Of a DNA stretch of 64,000 nt, positions 17,839-26,843 are shown one piece after another. The number at the start of each line of letters is the position of its first letter. Position 1 is the first letter of the stretch. The notes under the pieces are model-generated. The model did no database searches and was not told the DNA's origin. It saw only the letters and a program-made list of their open reading frames with translations. The DNA lies in the NCBI GenBank assembly GCA_964523375.1, contig CAZFYG010000005.1, positions 17,897 through 81,896 of the forward strand. The letters are read 5' to 3'. Both the position numbers and the translations under genes were made by a program. This DNA is from CAJQGY01 sp964523375 (GTDB taxonomy: Bacteria; Pseudomonadota; Gammaproteobacteria; Magnimaribacterales; D2472).

Positions 17839-18911
17839 TTTAATTTGAATGCTTTTGAAAAGTTAGAGGGATTAAACTTATCGGTCTTATAACCAGTTAA
17901 GTCCTTGTTTAATAAGATTAAATTCAATTTTCCGCCACTAACTTTTTTGTCATTCATTAGGTAGCGTCGAAGCTCGGCATATTTAAACTTTTGGAAATTA
18001 GTATCAAGGTTTAAAGAGTTTAGAATCTCATCCATTTCAATGTAATTATCTTTTTCAATCAACCCTTCCAAAAAAGAAATTCTAGCGATTATTTGCATCC
18101 CGTATATTACAGCTTGACCATGAGATATATTTCTATACCCACATTTTGCTTCAATAGCATGCCCAAATGTATGGCCTAAATTAAGAATTGCTCTAATACC
18201 ATTTTCCTTTTCATCCCCAGTAACTATCTTAGATTTAGTTTTTATTGATTCAACTATAAGTTCTTCCATTAACCTCGGCTCTCTTTTGGTGACTTTGGTT
18301 GGATTATTTTTTAAGATACTTTTTATTTTTTTATTTCCTAAATAGCTATATTTTACAATTTCACCTAACCCAGAATTAAATTCATCATCATTTAAGGTTT
18401 TTAAGAATGAAGTGCTAACGAGCACTAATTTTGGATTATAAAATGCGCCTACCAAATTCTTACCTTGCTCAATATTAATTGCTGTTTTGCCCCCAACTGA
18501 AGAGTCAACCTGAGCCAAAAGGCTTGTAGGTATCTGAATAAAACCAATGCCTCTTAAATAAGTTGAGGCACTAAAACCTGTTATGTCTCCAACCATCCCA
18601 CCACCAAGAGCAATAAGGAGATCAGATCTATCAAATTTTTGTATTGCAAGCTTCTCTATAATTTTTACATATTCTGTAAACGACTTAGATGTTTCACCCA
18701 TTGGTATTTTATGAACGTAAATCTTGATGTCTTTACTAAGCTTATCTTTTAAATTTTTTAGATAGGATTTTGGTATGCCAGCATCTGTAATTATAAGAAT
18801 TTTCTTTGAAGACCTGGTAACTGCTTTAAGGTTAGATTTGGTTAGTGAGTTAGAAGATACAATAACCTCATATCTAGAGCTACCTTTGCCAACATGAATA
18901 ATTTTAGCCAT
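17835..18911 (-). CDS. aroB: 3-dehydroquinate synthase
   Basis: 358 residues; second step of the shikimate pathway, turning DAHP into 3-dehydroquinate. The NAD-binding signature is LIALGGGMVGDITGFSASTYLRG; next comes the conserved QIPTSLLAQVDSSVGGKTAIN. Metal ligands are in GLGEIVKY and in LNLGHTFGHAIE, with a further His in ISHGQAV. Length is normal. Its start overlaps the aroK end by 8 bases, giving the classic aroK-aroB unit, and it ends overlapping gltB by four bases on the opposite strand. The pathway entry enzyme, DAHP synthase, is encoded elsewhere in this window (51919-52968). Confidence 0.96.
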   Translation of the reverse strand: MAKIIHVGKGSSRYEVIVSSNSLTKSNLKAVTRSSKKILIITDAGIPKSYLKNLKDKLSKDIKIYVHKIPMGETSKSFTEYVKIIEKLAIQKFDRSDLLIALGGGMVGDITGFSASTYLRGIGFIQIPTSLLAQVDSSVGGKTAINIEQGKNLVGAFYNPKLVLVSTSFLKTLNDDEFNSGLGEIVKYSYLGNKKIKSILKNNPTKVTKREPRLMEELIVESIKTKSKIVTGDEKENGIRAILNLGHTFGHAIEAKCGYRNISHGQAVIYGMQIIARISFLEGLIEKDNYIEMDEILNSLNLDTNFQKFKYAELRRYLMNDKKVSGGKLNLILLNKDLTGYKTDKFNPSNFSKAFKLN

Positions 18912-19413
18912 AATTTTTAACGAGCTTTATAATCTCTGAGGCCACTTCTTGGCTAGAGAGGTTCTCAGTATTAACAACGTAATCTGCAACTTCCTCATAA
19001 AGAGAAACTCTTTCATCATGAAGCTTCTCAAGAATCTTTCCAGGATCACCATCTTTTAAAAGTGGCCTGTCTTTATCTTTAGAAGTTCTTTCTAGTTGGA
19101 CATTAATTGGGGTAGCTAAATAAAAGACAGTACCCCTTGATGACAAGATATCCCTATTTGTGTCTGAAAGAATAATTCCACCACCTGTAGACAATACTAT
19201 TGAGTTAAGTTCAGCAAGTTCTGCAAGAATACCGCTTTCTCTTTTGCGAAAACCTTCTTCACCCTCAAGATCAAAAATCCAGTCTATGGAAGCTCCTGTT
19301 CTTGATTCAATTTCAGCATCTGTATCATAAAAAGTGAGAAATAATTCACTTGATATAATCTTGCCTACTGTTGATTTTCCAGATCCCATCGGACCAACTA
19401 TAAAAATATTCAT
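18904..19413 (-). CDS. aroK: Shikimate kinase
   Basis: About 169 residues. The P-loop GPMGSGKSTVGK follows immediately after the first strand; the Asp of DTDAEIE binds shikimate together with the Arg in FRKRE; TGGGIILS is the conserved Gly-rich shikimate-binding turn, and RPLLKDGDP is the lid. It phosphorylates shikimate with ATP in aromatic amino-acid synthesis. ATG 19413 was chosen because it puts a short strand (NIFIVG) before the P-loop; the frame is open to another ATG at 19437, which would add eight residues and cannot be excluded. It is divergent from mrcA, the arrangement common in gammaproteobacteria (without the pil genes that often intervene). Confidence 0.94.
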   Translation of the reverse strand: MNIFIVGPMGSGKSTVGKIISSELFLTFYDTDAEIESRTGASIDWIFDLEGEEGFRKRESGILAELAELNSIVLSTGGGIILSDTNRDILSSRGTVFYLATPINVQLERTSKDKDRPLLKDGDPGKILEKLHDERVSLYEEVADYVVNTENLSSQEVASEIIKLVKNYG

Positions 19414-19485
19414 GATTGATTTTTGTTTAATGTACACAATTTTAGCATCTTACTATCTAAAATAGATTTTTTTAGTGCTTAAAAG

Positions 19486-19511
19486 TTGTATTCTAGATAA
19501 CTGGAATACAA
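19486..19511. promoter_or_regulatory. Inverted repeat upstream of mrcA
   Basis: TTGTATTCTAG and CTGGAATACAA flank the four bases ATAA; 10 of 11 positions pair by Watson-Crick rules and the remaining one is a G-T wobble. The repeat ends eight bases before the mrcA ATG, so it would either form a hairpin in the mRNA leader next to the ribosome site or act as a DNA operator (TTGTATTC, ten bases, GAATACAA). Confidence 0.5.
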
Positions 19512-19518
19512 TCGGCTT

Positions 19519-21960
19519 ATGGTTAAATTAATTAAAATAATTTTCTATGCATCATTATTGGCGTGTGCCATAGCAATGTCTAGTGTGATAGCAACTTATT
19601 TTTATCTTAAACCTAATTTGCCTGAAATTTCTTTGGTTGACGAATCTCAGCTACAGCTTCCATTAAAAATTTATACCCAAGACAAGATGCTGATCGGAGA
19701 ATATGGGGAAATAAAAAGAAGACCAGTTATATTTAATGAAATTCCCAATGATTTAAAAAATGCATTTTTAGCTGCAGAAGATGATAGGTTTTTTGAACAC
19801 CAAGGTATAAGTTATACAGGAATTATTCGATCTTTCATTAGATGTATTGGCCCTAATGGGTGCCTTGGAGGAGGCGGAACTATATCAATGCAGGTGGTAA
19901 GGGGTTATGTATTAACAAGAGACCAGACGATAATAAGAAAATTAAAAGAGATATATCTTGCTTATGAGCTTGAGGGAAAGGCTTCAAAAGAAGAGATATT
20001 TGAGCTGTATGTTAATAGAATTTTTTTAGGTAATCGCTCCTATGGAATTCAAGCTGCATCAAATACTTACTTCAATAAGTCTGTTGATCAATTAACCTTA
20101 TCAGAATCTGCAACCATAGCTGCTTTAGCTCAACTTCCTTCAGTCATAAACCCAATTAAATCTCCACTTAGGACAAAACAAAGAAGAAATTGGATTTTAT
20201 CAAGGATGCTAAAACTTAATTTAATATCTAAAAGTCAATATATTGAAGCCATAAGCGATGAAGTGAAAGTTGTAAAAAATATAGATTTATATGAAGTAGA
20301 TGCAAAGTATCTAGCCGAGCTTGCAAGACAGGAGATTATTAAGAGGTTTGGTCTCAAGGCCTACAAAGAAGGATGGAATGTATACACAACAATTAACTCT
20401 TCTTATCAAACAGCAGCCAATAAAAGTGTCCAGAAACATCTTGCTGACTATGACAAACGTCACGGTTGGAGATTAGCAGATAATTATAAAAATATTTTTA
20501 GTAACCAGCAGATGGAATTTTTATCAAAAGGGTCATCAGGTTTTTTAAAAGAAGATATAGAGCAAGCATCATCTTTTAATAATAACAGCAACATCATTGG
20601 AAGCAGGGTTAGTGATGTATTTTCATCTTACCCATATTATGAATCTCATGTTAAAGGCATAGTTGCTGGGATATCTGACAATGAACTACTTTTTATTGAT
20701 GAAAACTTAGATATTCAAACCATCAATTGGTCTTCGCGCTATAACTGGGCTAGGAAACAAATTAATATCAACACAAAAGACCGGCTCCCAAGCGGATTTG
20801 ATGATTTTTTAAATTTTGGTGATTTTATTTATTTAATTAAGATTGGTGATTTATTATTTTTAGATCAATTGCCAATAGCTGAATCTGCTTTGATATCTGC
20901 AGACCCAAATACAGGAGCAATTAGGGCTTACGTTGGAGGTTCAAATTTCGATAAGAGTAATTTTGATAGGGTGCGACTCTCCTATCCTCAATCTGGCTCG
21001 AGTTTCAAACCTTTTATATATGCATCAGCCCTATCTAATGAATACAATCTCTCATCATTAATAAATGATGCCCCAATTGCTTTCAAGGATGATAACCTTG
21101 AGAGCGTTTGGAGGCCGCAGAATTACACTGGTAAATTTTATGGTTTAACGCCTCTTCGAAGTGCTTTGATTAGGTCAATAAATATTGTTTCTATAAAATT
21201 GCTAAGAGAAGTAGGGATTCAAACTTCAAGCGATACTATAGAAAACTTTGGTTTTGAAAGAGAAAGGCTACCAAAAGATCTATCTCTGGCACTTGGTTCT
21301 GGTAACTTCTCTCCTGCTGAGATGGTTAGGGCTTTTGGTGTTATTGCTAGTGAAGGATATATCACAGACCCATATTATATTGATAAAATTGAAGATAGAT
21401 TTGGTAATATAATTTTTTCATCGCAGCAAACCTCCCAAGAAAGTAAAGATCTAATAGCTTTCCCATGGCTAAATACATTAGAAATGGATATTAAAAAACC
21501 ATACTACCTATTAAAGCCCATAAATAGATCAGACAAAGTTATTGATGAAAGAGTTGCTTATTTAATAAAAGACACTCTTAAAGATTTTATGAAAAATGGT
21601 ACAGCAGGGCGAAAGTCAGCATTTTTAAATCGAGATGATATTGGCGGCAAAACAGGAACTACCAATGATGCAATAAGCACTTGGTTCTCAGGCTTTCATG
21701 ACGACTTAGTTACAACGGTTTGGGTGGGAACTGATGACTTCACATCCCTTGGAGAAAATGAGTACGGATCAACAATTTCTATGCCTATATGGCTAGATTA
21801 TATGTCTGTAGCATTGGATGATTTGCAGATAAGACCAATAACAATCCCCTCAAATTTGAGTTATGTAAAAGTAAATAAGGCAACTGGAAAGGTTGATAAA
21901 TCTCAGGAAGCAAAAAATACATATTTTGAGCTATTTTTAGATGAAAATATTAAAGACTAA
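19519..21960 (+). CDS. mrcA: Penicillin-binding protein 1A (bifunctional class A PBP)
   Basis: 813 residues: an N-terminal membrane anchor (about 5-30), then a family 51 glycosyltransferase domain with its catalytic Glu in AAEDDRFFEHQG (about 87) and GGGTISMQVVRG. An OB-like insertion of roughly residues 300-455 is characteristic of PBP1A proteins. The transpeptidase domain has the active-site Ser in SSFK (about 494), SIN near 553 and KTGTT near 711. It polymerises and cross-links peptidoglycan in the periplasm. It is divergent from aroK, with a hairpin-forming repeat just ahead of the start, and ends overlapping slmA tail to tail by four bases. Confidence 0.96.
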   Translation: MVKLIKIIFYASLLACAIAMSSVIATYFYLKPNLPEISLVDESQLQLPLKIYTQDKMLIGEYGEIKRRPVIFNEIPNDLKNAFLAAEDDRFFEHQGISYTGIIRSFIRCIGPNGCLGGGGTISMQVVRGYVLTRDQTIIRKLKEIYLAYELEGKASKEEIFELYVNRIFLGNRSYGIQAASNTYFNKSVDQLTLSESATIAALAQLPSVINPIKSPLRTKQRRNWILSRMLKLNLISKSQYIEAISDEVKVVKNIDLYEVDAKYLAELARQEIIKRFGLKAYKEGWNVYTTINSSYQTAANKSVQKHLADYDKRHGWRLADNYKNIFSNQQMEFLSKGSSGFLKEDIEQASSFNNNSNIIGSRVSDVFSSYPYYESHVKGIVAGISDNELLFIDENLDIQTINWSSRYNWARKQININTKDRLPSGFDDFLNFGDFIYLIKIGDLLFLDQLPIAESALISADPNTGAIRAYVGGSNFDKSNFDRVRLSYPQSGSSFKPFIYASALSNEYNLSSLINDAPIAFKDDNLESVWRPQNYTGKFYGLTPLRSALIRSINIVSIKLLREVGIQTSSDTIENFGFERERLPKDLSLALGSGNFSPAEMVRAFGVIASEGYITDPYYIDKIEDRFGNIIFSSQQTSQESKDLIAFPWLNTLEMDIKKPYYLLKPINRSDKVIDERVAYLIKDTLKDFMKNGTAGRKSAFLNRDDIGGKTGTTNDAISTWFSGFHDDLVTTVWVGTDDFTSLGENEYGSTISMPIWLDYMSVALDDLQIRPITIPSNLSYVKVNKATGKVDKSQEAKNTYFELFLDENIKD

Positions 21961-22526
21961 GATTTAAATAGATTTACAGACAAAAGGTCCCAGGCATTAT
22001 CAATATAGTTGCTTGGAGAATCTTTAAACTTTGATCTAATGTATCTTGAAACATTCCCTTCCAAGTAAGTTGTAATTAATTGAGCTGATATGCCTGGTTG
22101 AGATATCAGCCCATCAATATCTTCTGCAAGAATTTGTTTGATAGTTAATTCAAATCTTTCGTAAAATTGATTAACAGAGTCAGAAACATTTTTCTCGGAT
22201 GGAGACAGCGCTTCCCTCGAAAGAAGCCTTGCAAAACCTTTATTTTTTTCAACAAAAAGCATAAAAAATTTAAATATATTCATTACTTTGTCTTTTGAAC
22301 TTAAATCAGATTTTTTCAATTCAGAGCTCTTTAAAAATATAGCCTCATCACAATATGAAAAAAGCTCTGCATATATAGATCTCTTGCTTGGAAAATGTCT
22401 ATATAAAGCTGCTTCAGTAATATTAGATTTTTTAGCCAAAAGAGCTGTAGTGATTTTTGTAGATGAGGCCTCCTCAAGAAGCCCTGCTAGTGATTGCAAA
22501 ATAATGTTTTTGCGATTTTTATCCAT
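21957..22526 (-). CDS. slmA: Nucleoid occlusion factor SlmA (TetR fold)
   Basis: 189 residues. The N-terminal helix-turn-helix reads KITTALLAKKSNITEAALYRHFPSKRSIY, matching the SlmA version of the TetR domain (ITTAxLA, VSEAALYRHFPSK), and the C-terminal half keeps the LEGNVSRYIRSKFKDSP region seen in SlmA. It is DNA-binding and blocks FtsZ assembly over the nucleoid. Its position one base after algC supports the assignment, because algC and slmA (ttk) are neighbours in pseudomonads. A generic TetR repressor is the alternative, but both the motif and the context favour SlmA. Confidence 0.88.
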   Translation of the reverse strand: MDKNRKNIILQSLAGLLEEASSTKITTALLAKKSNITEAALYRHFPSKRSIYAELFSYCDEAIFLKSSELKKSDLSSKDKVMNIFKFFMLFVEKNKGFARLLSREALSPSEKNVSDSVNQFYERFELTIKQILAEDIDGLISQPGISAQLITTYLEGNVSRYIRSKFKDSPSNYIDNAWDLLSVNLFKS

Positions 22527-22527
22527 G

Positions 22528-23904
22528 CTAGGTTAAATTTATAACAATATCAGGCGAAATGCGAGAAAGCTCAGAAAGAAATTCGCTTTGTATGTTGTTC
22601 ATATCTTCAATAGTGTTTCCTTCAAATCTTAATACTAGCTTGGGTGAGGTATTGGATGCCCTTATTAAACCCCAGCCATTTTTATAATTTACTCTTAGTC
22701 CATCAATAGTAATTTCTTCGCCTTGAAGGTTATTTTCACTAATAAATTTTTCAACAATTTGAAATTTATTCTCATCAGTAACATCAATATTTAACTCAGG
22801 AGTTGAAAAGGATTCTGGATAAGTCTTCATAATATCCGATATACTTTTATTGCCTTGATATTCTGACAAAGCTTCAATAATTCTTGCACCTGAGTATGGG
22901 CCGTCATCAAAACCATACCACTTGTCATTAAAAAAAATATGCCCACTCATCTCACCACCAAGTAGAGCATTATTTTCTTTGATCGCCCTTTTAATATGAA
23001 AATGTCCTGTTGGAGCCATCACAGGAACCCCATTATTTTTAGCAATTAATTCATCAAGGTGGTTAGAGCATTTAACATCAAAAACTATTGGCCCAGGTTG
23101 TTGAGATAAAATATTTTCAGATAACATCATCATATATTTATCTGGAAATATATTTTCTCCAGTATTGGTTATTAAACCAACCCTATCGCCATCACCGTCA
23201 AAAGCAAGACCTAAATCAGCATTATTATTTTTTACACTTTTAATTAAATCTTCCATATTTTCTAATTTACTTGGATCTGGATGGTGATTCGGAAAATTAC
23301 CATCAACCTCGCTAAATAGCTCTATTACTTCACAACCTACTTTTTTGAAAAGTTCAGGAGCTATACAACCAGCAGCTCCATTTCCACAGTCAATAACAAC
23401 TTTATATTTTTCAGGGTTTAAAATAGAAATTGATTCAGTAACTTTTCTTAAATACTCTTCTTTAATATCTTTGAATTGCAAAGTTCCTCTTCTAAACGTT
23501 TCACTCTTCATACCCTCAATTAATGCTAGAACTTCTGTTCCAGAAACTGGTTTATCATCAATCACCATCTTAAGTCCGTTATGATTTTTAGGGTTGTGAC
23601 TTCCAGTTATAATAATTCCACTTTTGGAGTCATTGATTTTAGCTTCAAAGTAAAGCATTGGACTTGTAACCAAGCCTACATTTGTTACATTGATTCCCGA
23701 GTTGACCAAGCTATCACAGAAAGCATCTAGCAGGGACTCTCCTGAAAGCCTTCCATCTCTTCCAACTGATATGGCATCTATATTCTCTTTCCTGCATTTA
23801 GCAGCAATTGCTTTACCAATTTCACCAATAGTGTATTCATTTAATTGCTCGGGGTACGTTCCCCTTATGTCATTTTCTCTAAATATTGATTTGGTTACTT
23901 CCAT
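22528..23904 (-). CDS. algC: Phosphomannomutase/phosphoglucomutase
   Basis: 458 residues of the alpha-D-phosphohexomutase family. The N-terminal IFRENDIRGTYP, the active phosphoserine in TGSHNPKNHNGLK, the metal loop DGDGDRVG, the sugar-specificity loop GGEMSGHIFF and the C-terminal phosphate-binding RASNTSPKLVLRFE are all visible. It interconverts hexose 6- and 1-phosphates, giving mannose-1-P and glucose-1-P for LPS and other glycans. Sequence alone does not separate AlgC, ManB and Pgm specificities, but bifunctional AlgC-type is the most likely from its position next to slmA. It is divergent from ilvE. Confidence 0.93.
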   Translation of the reverse strand: MEVTKSIFRENDIRGTYPEQLNEYTIGEIGKAIAAKCRKENIDAISVGRDGRLSGESLLDAFCDSLVNSGINVTNVGLVTSPMLYFEAKINDSKSGIIITGSHNPKNHNGLKMVIDDKPVSGTEVLALIEGMKSETFRRGTLQFKDIKEEYLRKVTESISILNPEKYKVVIDCGNGAAGCIAPELFKKVGCEVIELFSEVDGNFPNHHPDPSKLENMEDLIKSVKNNNADLGLAFDGDGDRVGLITNTGENIFPDKYMMMLSENILSQQPGPIVFDVKCSNHLDELIAKNNGVPVMAPTGHFHIKRAIKENNALLGGEMSGHIFFNDKWYGFDDGPYSGARIIEALSEYQGNKSISDIMKTYPESFSTPELNIDVTDENKFQIVEKFISENNLQGEEITIDGLRVNYKNGWGLIRASNTSPKLVLRFEGNTIEDMNNIQSEFLSELSRISPDIVINLT

Positions 23905-23930
23905 TTTTTTCTTTTGTTATAAGTAGTTGT

Positions 23931-23958
23931 TTGTCATAATATCTTCGTAAATTATAAC
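23931..23958 (+). promoter_or_regulatory. Sigma-70-type promoter for ilvE
   Basis: TTGTCA at 23931-23936 and TATAAC at 23953-23958 are separated by 16 bases in the divergent algC-ilvE gap. Transcription starting about seven bases after the -10 would begin only two or three bases before the ATG at 23968, predicting an almost leaderless mRNA. Confidence 0.5.
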
Positions 23959-23967
23959 CTCACGCAT

Positions 23968-24903
23968 ATGTTTAACAACACCGAAAATAAATCAATTTGG
24001 AACAATGGGAAATTTGTTAAATGGGATGAAAGCTTAGTCCATTTAATGTCTCATACCTTAAATTACGGTACCGGTGCTTTTGAAGGCGTAAGAGCATATA
24101 AAACAAGTAATGGACCGGCTATTTTCAGATTAAATGATCATACCGATAGGCTTTTTAATACAGCCAAGAAAATTGATATTGATATTCCGTTTTCCAAAGA
24201 AGCTCTAAACAATGTGCAAAAAGAAATTTTTATTAAAAATAATTTAGACGAGGGATATATCAGACCAATTGTATATCTTGGAGCAGAATCCTTAGGAATT
24301 AGAGCTTTTGATTTGTCTGTAAACGTTGCAGTAGCAGCTTGGGAGTGGCCATCATATATGGATCCAGAAGCTAAAGAGAAGGGAGTTTCAATAATAAAAT
24401 CATCACATGAGCAATATTCAAATCCTCTTCATTCTGGAAATAAAATAATTGGCACTTACATCAACTCAACTATGGCGCTTCATGAGGCGTTAAAAAAAGG
24501 CGCAGACGAGGCTGTGTTGATGGATAAGAATGGCTATATTTCTGAGGGTAGTGGAGAAAATATATTTATGGCTAAAGGAAACAAAATTTATACCCCAACT
24601 ACAGACCATTGTCTGAATGGAATTACAAGGCAATCTGTTATATCTATTGCATCAGATGAAGGGCTTGAGGTTATTGAAAAAGATCTTACATATGAGGATC
24701 TAGCTAATTCTGATGAAGCATTTTTTACAGGAACAGCTGTAGAAATAACACCCGTAACAACACTTGATGCTAAACCTATCGGTTCAGGTAAAAGAGGTGA
24801 TATAACAAGAAAACTCCAAAGTATTTATTCCGATGCTATTTCCGGAAATTCTGATAAATATAGCTCGTGGTTGACGTATGTTAATCCTCAAGCCAGTGAC
24901 TAA
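23968..24903 (+). CDS. ilvE: Branched-chain amino-acid aminotransferase
   Basis: 311 residues, class IV PLP aminotransferase. Seen: LNYGTGAFEGVRAYK, FRLNDHTDRL, the PLP lysine in the segment GNKIIGTYINS, then DEAVLMDKNGYISEGSGENIF and FFTGTAVEITPV, the standard IlvE order. It interconverts Leu, Ile and Val with their 2-oxo acids. No Shine-Dalgarno is seen before the ATG; the promoter lies so close that the message may be nearly leaderless. The following glycosyltransferase start lies inside its 3' end, and ilvE next to LPS-core genes is also the order in Pseudomonas, so this is probably an ancestral neighbourhood. Confidence 0.95.
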   Translation: MFNNTENKSIWNNGKFVKWDESLVHLMSHTLNYGTGAFEGVRAYKTSNGPAIFRLNDHTDRLFNTAKKIDIDIPFSKEALNNVQKEIFIKNNLDEGYIRPIVYLGAESLGIRAFDLSVNVAVAAWEWPSYMDPEAKEKGVSIIKSSHEQYSNPLHSGNKIIGTYINSTMALHEALKKGADEAVLMDKNGYISEGSGENIFMAKGNKIYTPTTDHCLNGITRQSVISIASDEGLEVIEKDLTYEDLANSDEAFFTGTAVEITPVTTLDAKPIGSGKRGDITRKLQSIYSDAISGNSDKYSSWLTYVNPQASD

Positions 24904-26146
24904 GTTAAAAATTGGAATTCTGAGCTACAGGTCTGCTCCATTTGGAGGCGGTCAAGGTATATATGTAAGAGATATCTCACAAGCTCTTTCGTCTCTTGGG
25001 CACTCAGTTGATGTAATATCTGGAAATCCTTACCCCCAATTACCTCCTAATGTAAAACTTATCAAGCTGCCCGGACTTAACCTCTTTGAAACTTTTAACT
25101 TTAAAGACAGGCTAAAGAAATTTTTAAATAACCGCAAAAGTTTTGCAAATACTCAGGAATTTATCTCTACTCTATTTGGAGGATTCCCTGAAATGCGCTC
25201 TTTTGGAAAGAGAGTTGATAAGTTTTTACTTGATAACAATGAATACGATATTATTATTGATAATCAATCTCTTAGTTATGGAATCCTTAGTATTCAAAAA
25301 CGATTTCCATTAATTGAAATAATACATCATCCAATTACTATGGATCTCAAGCATGATCTTGAAGCAAATAATAAATTTTTATACCGGCTTTCAAGGAAAA
25401 GATGGTACTCATTTCTTAATATGCAAAAAAAAGTTGCCCCTAATATTAGAAAAATTATTACTCCATCTGCTAACTCTAAAGAAGATATAGTAAGAGATTT
25501 CAGATGCAATAAAGGCAATATATCTGTAATTCACAATGGGCTAGATACAAGTATATTCAAGCCACATGAAAATATAAAAAGAGATAAATACAGATTAATT
25601 TCTACTGCCAGTGCAGATACTCCACTTAAAGGGTTGGACTATACACTTAGAGCCATTAGTGAACTGAAAAATGGCGGCATGGATATTAATTTGCTAGTCA
25701 TTGGTAAAATGAAAAAAGATGGCCACACAGCAAGACTGATAAAGACATTAGGTATATCTGATAATGTGTCTTTTAAAACAAACTTAACAAAAGAGGAAAT
25801 ATCAATTGAGTATGCAAAAAGCTCCATAGCCATTGTAAGTTCTTTATATGAAGGGTTTGGTTATCCAGTCATAGAAGCAATGAGCTGCGCGATACCTTTA
25901 ATTGCTGCAAAAACTTCTTCAATACCCGAGCTTGTTGGAGATCATGCCACTTTAATTGAGCCTAAAAATAGCGATTCTCTTGCTGCTTGTGTTAAATATA
26001 TCATAGGGCACTATGATGGATATGACTTAATAGCAAAGGAAGGACGAAAACATGTAATTCGTCATTTTAATTGGAGTAAAATTTCTAAAGAATACGAAGA
26101 CATAATTATTGAAAATATTAGAGACTTTCATAATGCTGACATTTAA
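24878..26146 (+). CDS. Family 4 glycosyltransferase
   Basis: 422 residues with a GT-B fold. The N-terminal acceptor domain begins KIGILSYRSAPFGGGQGIYVRDISQAL with a glycine-rich loop, and the C-terminal nucleotide-sugar domain has DTPLKGLDYTLRA and the family E-x7-E region SSLYEGFGYPVIEAMSCAIPLIA. It transfers a sugar from an activated donor; both donor and acceptor are unknown. Two starts are possible: ATG 24878 (overlaps ilvE by 26 bases) or GTG 24896, which directly precedes the KLKIGIL strand. It leads a series of overlapping genes (methyltransferase, toroid protein) and is therefore likely to act on the same envelope glycolipid. Confidence 0.88.
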   Translation: MLILKPVTKLKIGILSYRSAPFGGGQGIYVRDISQALSSLGHSVDVISGNPYPQLPPNVKLIKLPGLNLFETFNFKDRLKKFLNNRKSFANTQEFISTLFGGFPEMRSFGKRVDKFLLDNNEYDIIIDNQSLSYGILSIQKRFPLIEIIHHPITMDLKHDLEANNKFLYRLSRKRWYSFLNMQKKVAPNIRKIITPSANSKEDIVRDFRCNKGNISVIHNGLDTSIFKPHENIKRDKYRLISTASADTPLKGLDYTLRAISELKNGGMDINLLVIGKMKKDGHTARLIKTLGISDNVSFKTNLTKEEISIEYAKSSIAIVSSLYEGFGYPVIEAMSCAIPLIAAKTSSIPELVGDHATLIEPKNSDSLAACVKYIIGHYDGYDLIAKEGRKHVIRHFNWSKISKEYEDIIIENIRDFHNADI

Positions 26147-26843
26147 TTTTAATAAAATAACTTTACCCAAAAGCAATAGCACTATGCTTGATATTGGCTG
26201 TGGTGAAGGGCGGCATGTTTTTGGAGTAATGCAAAATTTTAAAGATACTTTATGCATTGGCTTAGACATGGACGACTCATCGATTGCTAAGGCTAGAGAG
26301 GGCTATGAGTTTTTTAAATCCATATCAAATCAAAGCGCTAGCTTTATAAAAGGATCAGCATACTCATTACCTATTCCATCAAACACTCTTGATCTTGTGA
26401 TTTGCTCAGAAGTTTTAGAACATCTTGATGATTACCATCTTGCTTTAGAGGAAATTTACAGGGTCTTAAAGCCCGGAGGTAAGTTTCTTGCTAGTGTTCC
26501 ATCCTATTGGCCTGAAAAAATTTGCTGGATGATATCGAATGAATATCAAAATATGCCAGGTGGCCATGTAAGAATATTTAAGAAAAAAGGTATTATTGAT
26601 GATGTGCAAAAAATGGGATTCACCTTTCAAACATCCGAAAGATTCCACTCCATTCACAGCCCATACTGGTGGCTTAGATGCTTATTTTGGGATAATCAGG
26701 ATAGTAATATTTTGATAAGAATTTATAAGAGAATTTTAGAAAAACATATCCTTGAAAATCCCTTCTATATTGATTTAGTTGATAAAGTCTTAAATCCTGT
26801 TCTTGGAAAAAGCTTAGCCTTGTATTTCGAAAAAAAAGTATGA
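26133..26843 (+). CDS. SAM-dependent methyltransferase (class I)
   Basis: About 236 residues. Rossmann motif I is LDIGCGEGRHVFGV, the acidic end of strand 2 is GLDMDD, and the Methyltransf_11 landmarks CSEVLEHLDDYHLALEEIYRVLKPGG follow. The ATG at 26133 is preferred over an in-frame TTG at 26109 (which would add eight residues) because it is a normal start and the protein then begins at the first strand; this overlaps the glycosyltransferase gene by 14 bases. The C-terminal 80 residues are aromatic-rich with WWLRCLFW, perhaps membrane associated. The substrate is unknown; O-methylation of a sugar or lipid made by the neighbouring enzymes is the simplest idea. Confidence 0.85.
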   Translation: MLTFNFNKITLPKSNSTMLDIGCGEGRHVFGVMQNFKDTLCIGLDMDDSSIAKAREGYEFFKSISNQSASFIKGSAYSLPIPSNTLDLVICSEVLEHLDDYHLALEEIYRVLKPGGKFLASVPSYWPEKICWMISNEYQNMPGGHVRIFKKKGIIDDVQKMGFTFQTSERFHSIHSPYWWLRCLFWDNQDSNILIRIYKRILEKHILENPFYIDLVDKVLNPVLGKSLALYFEKKV

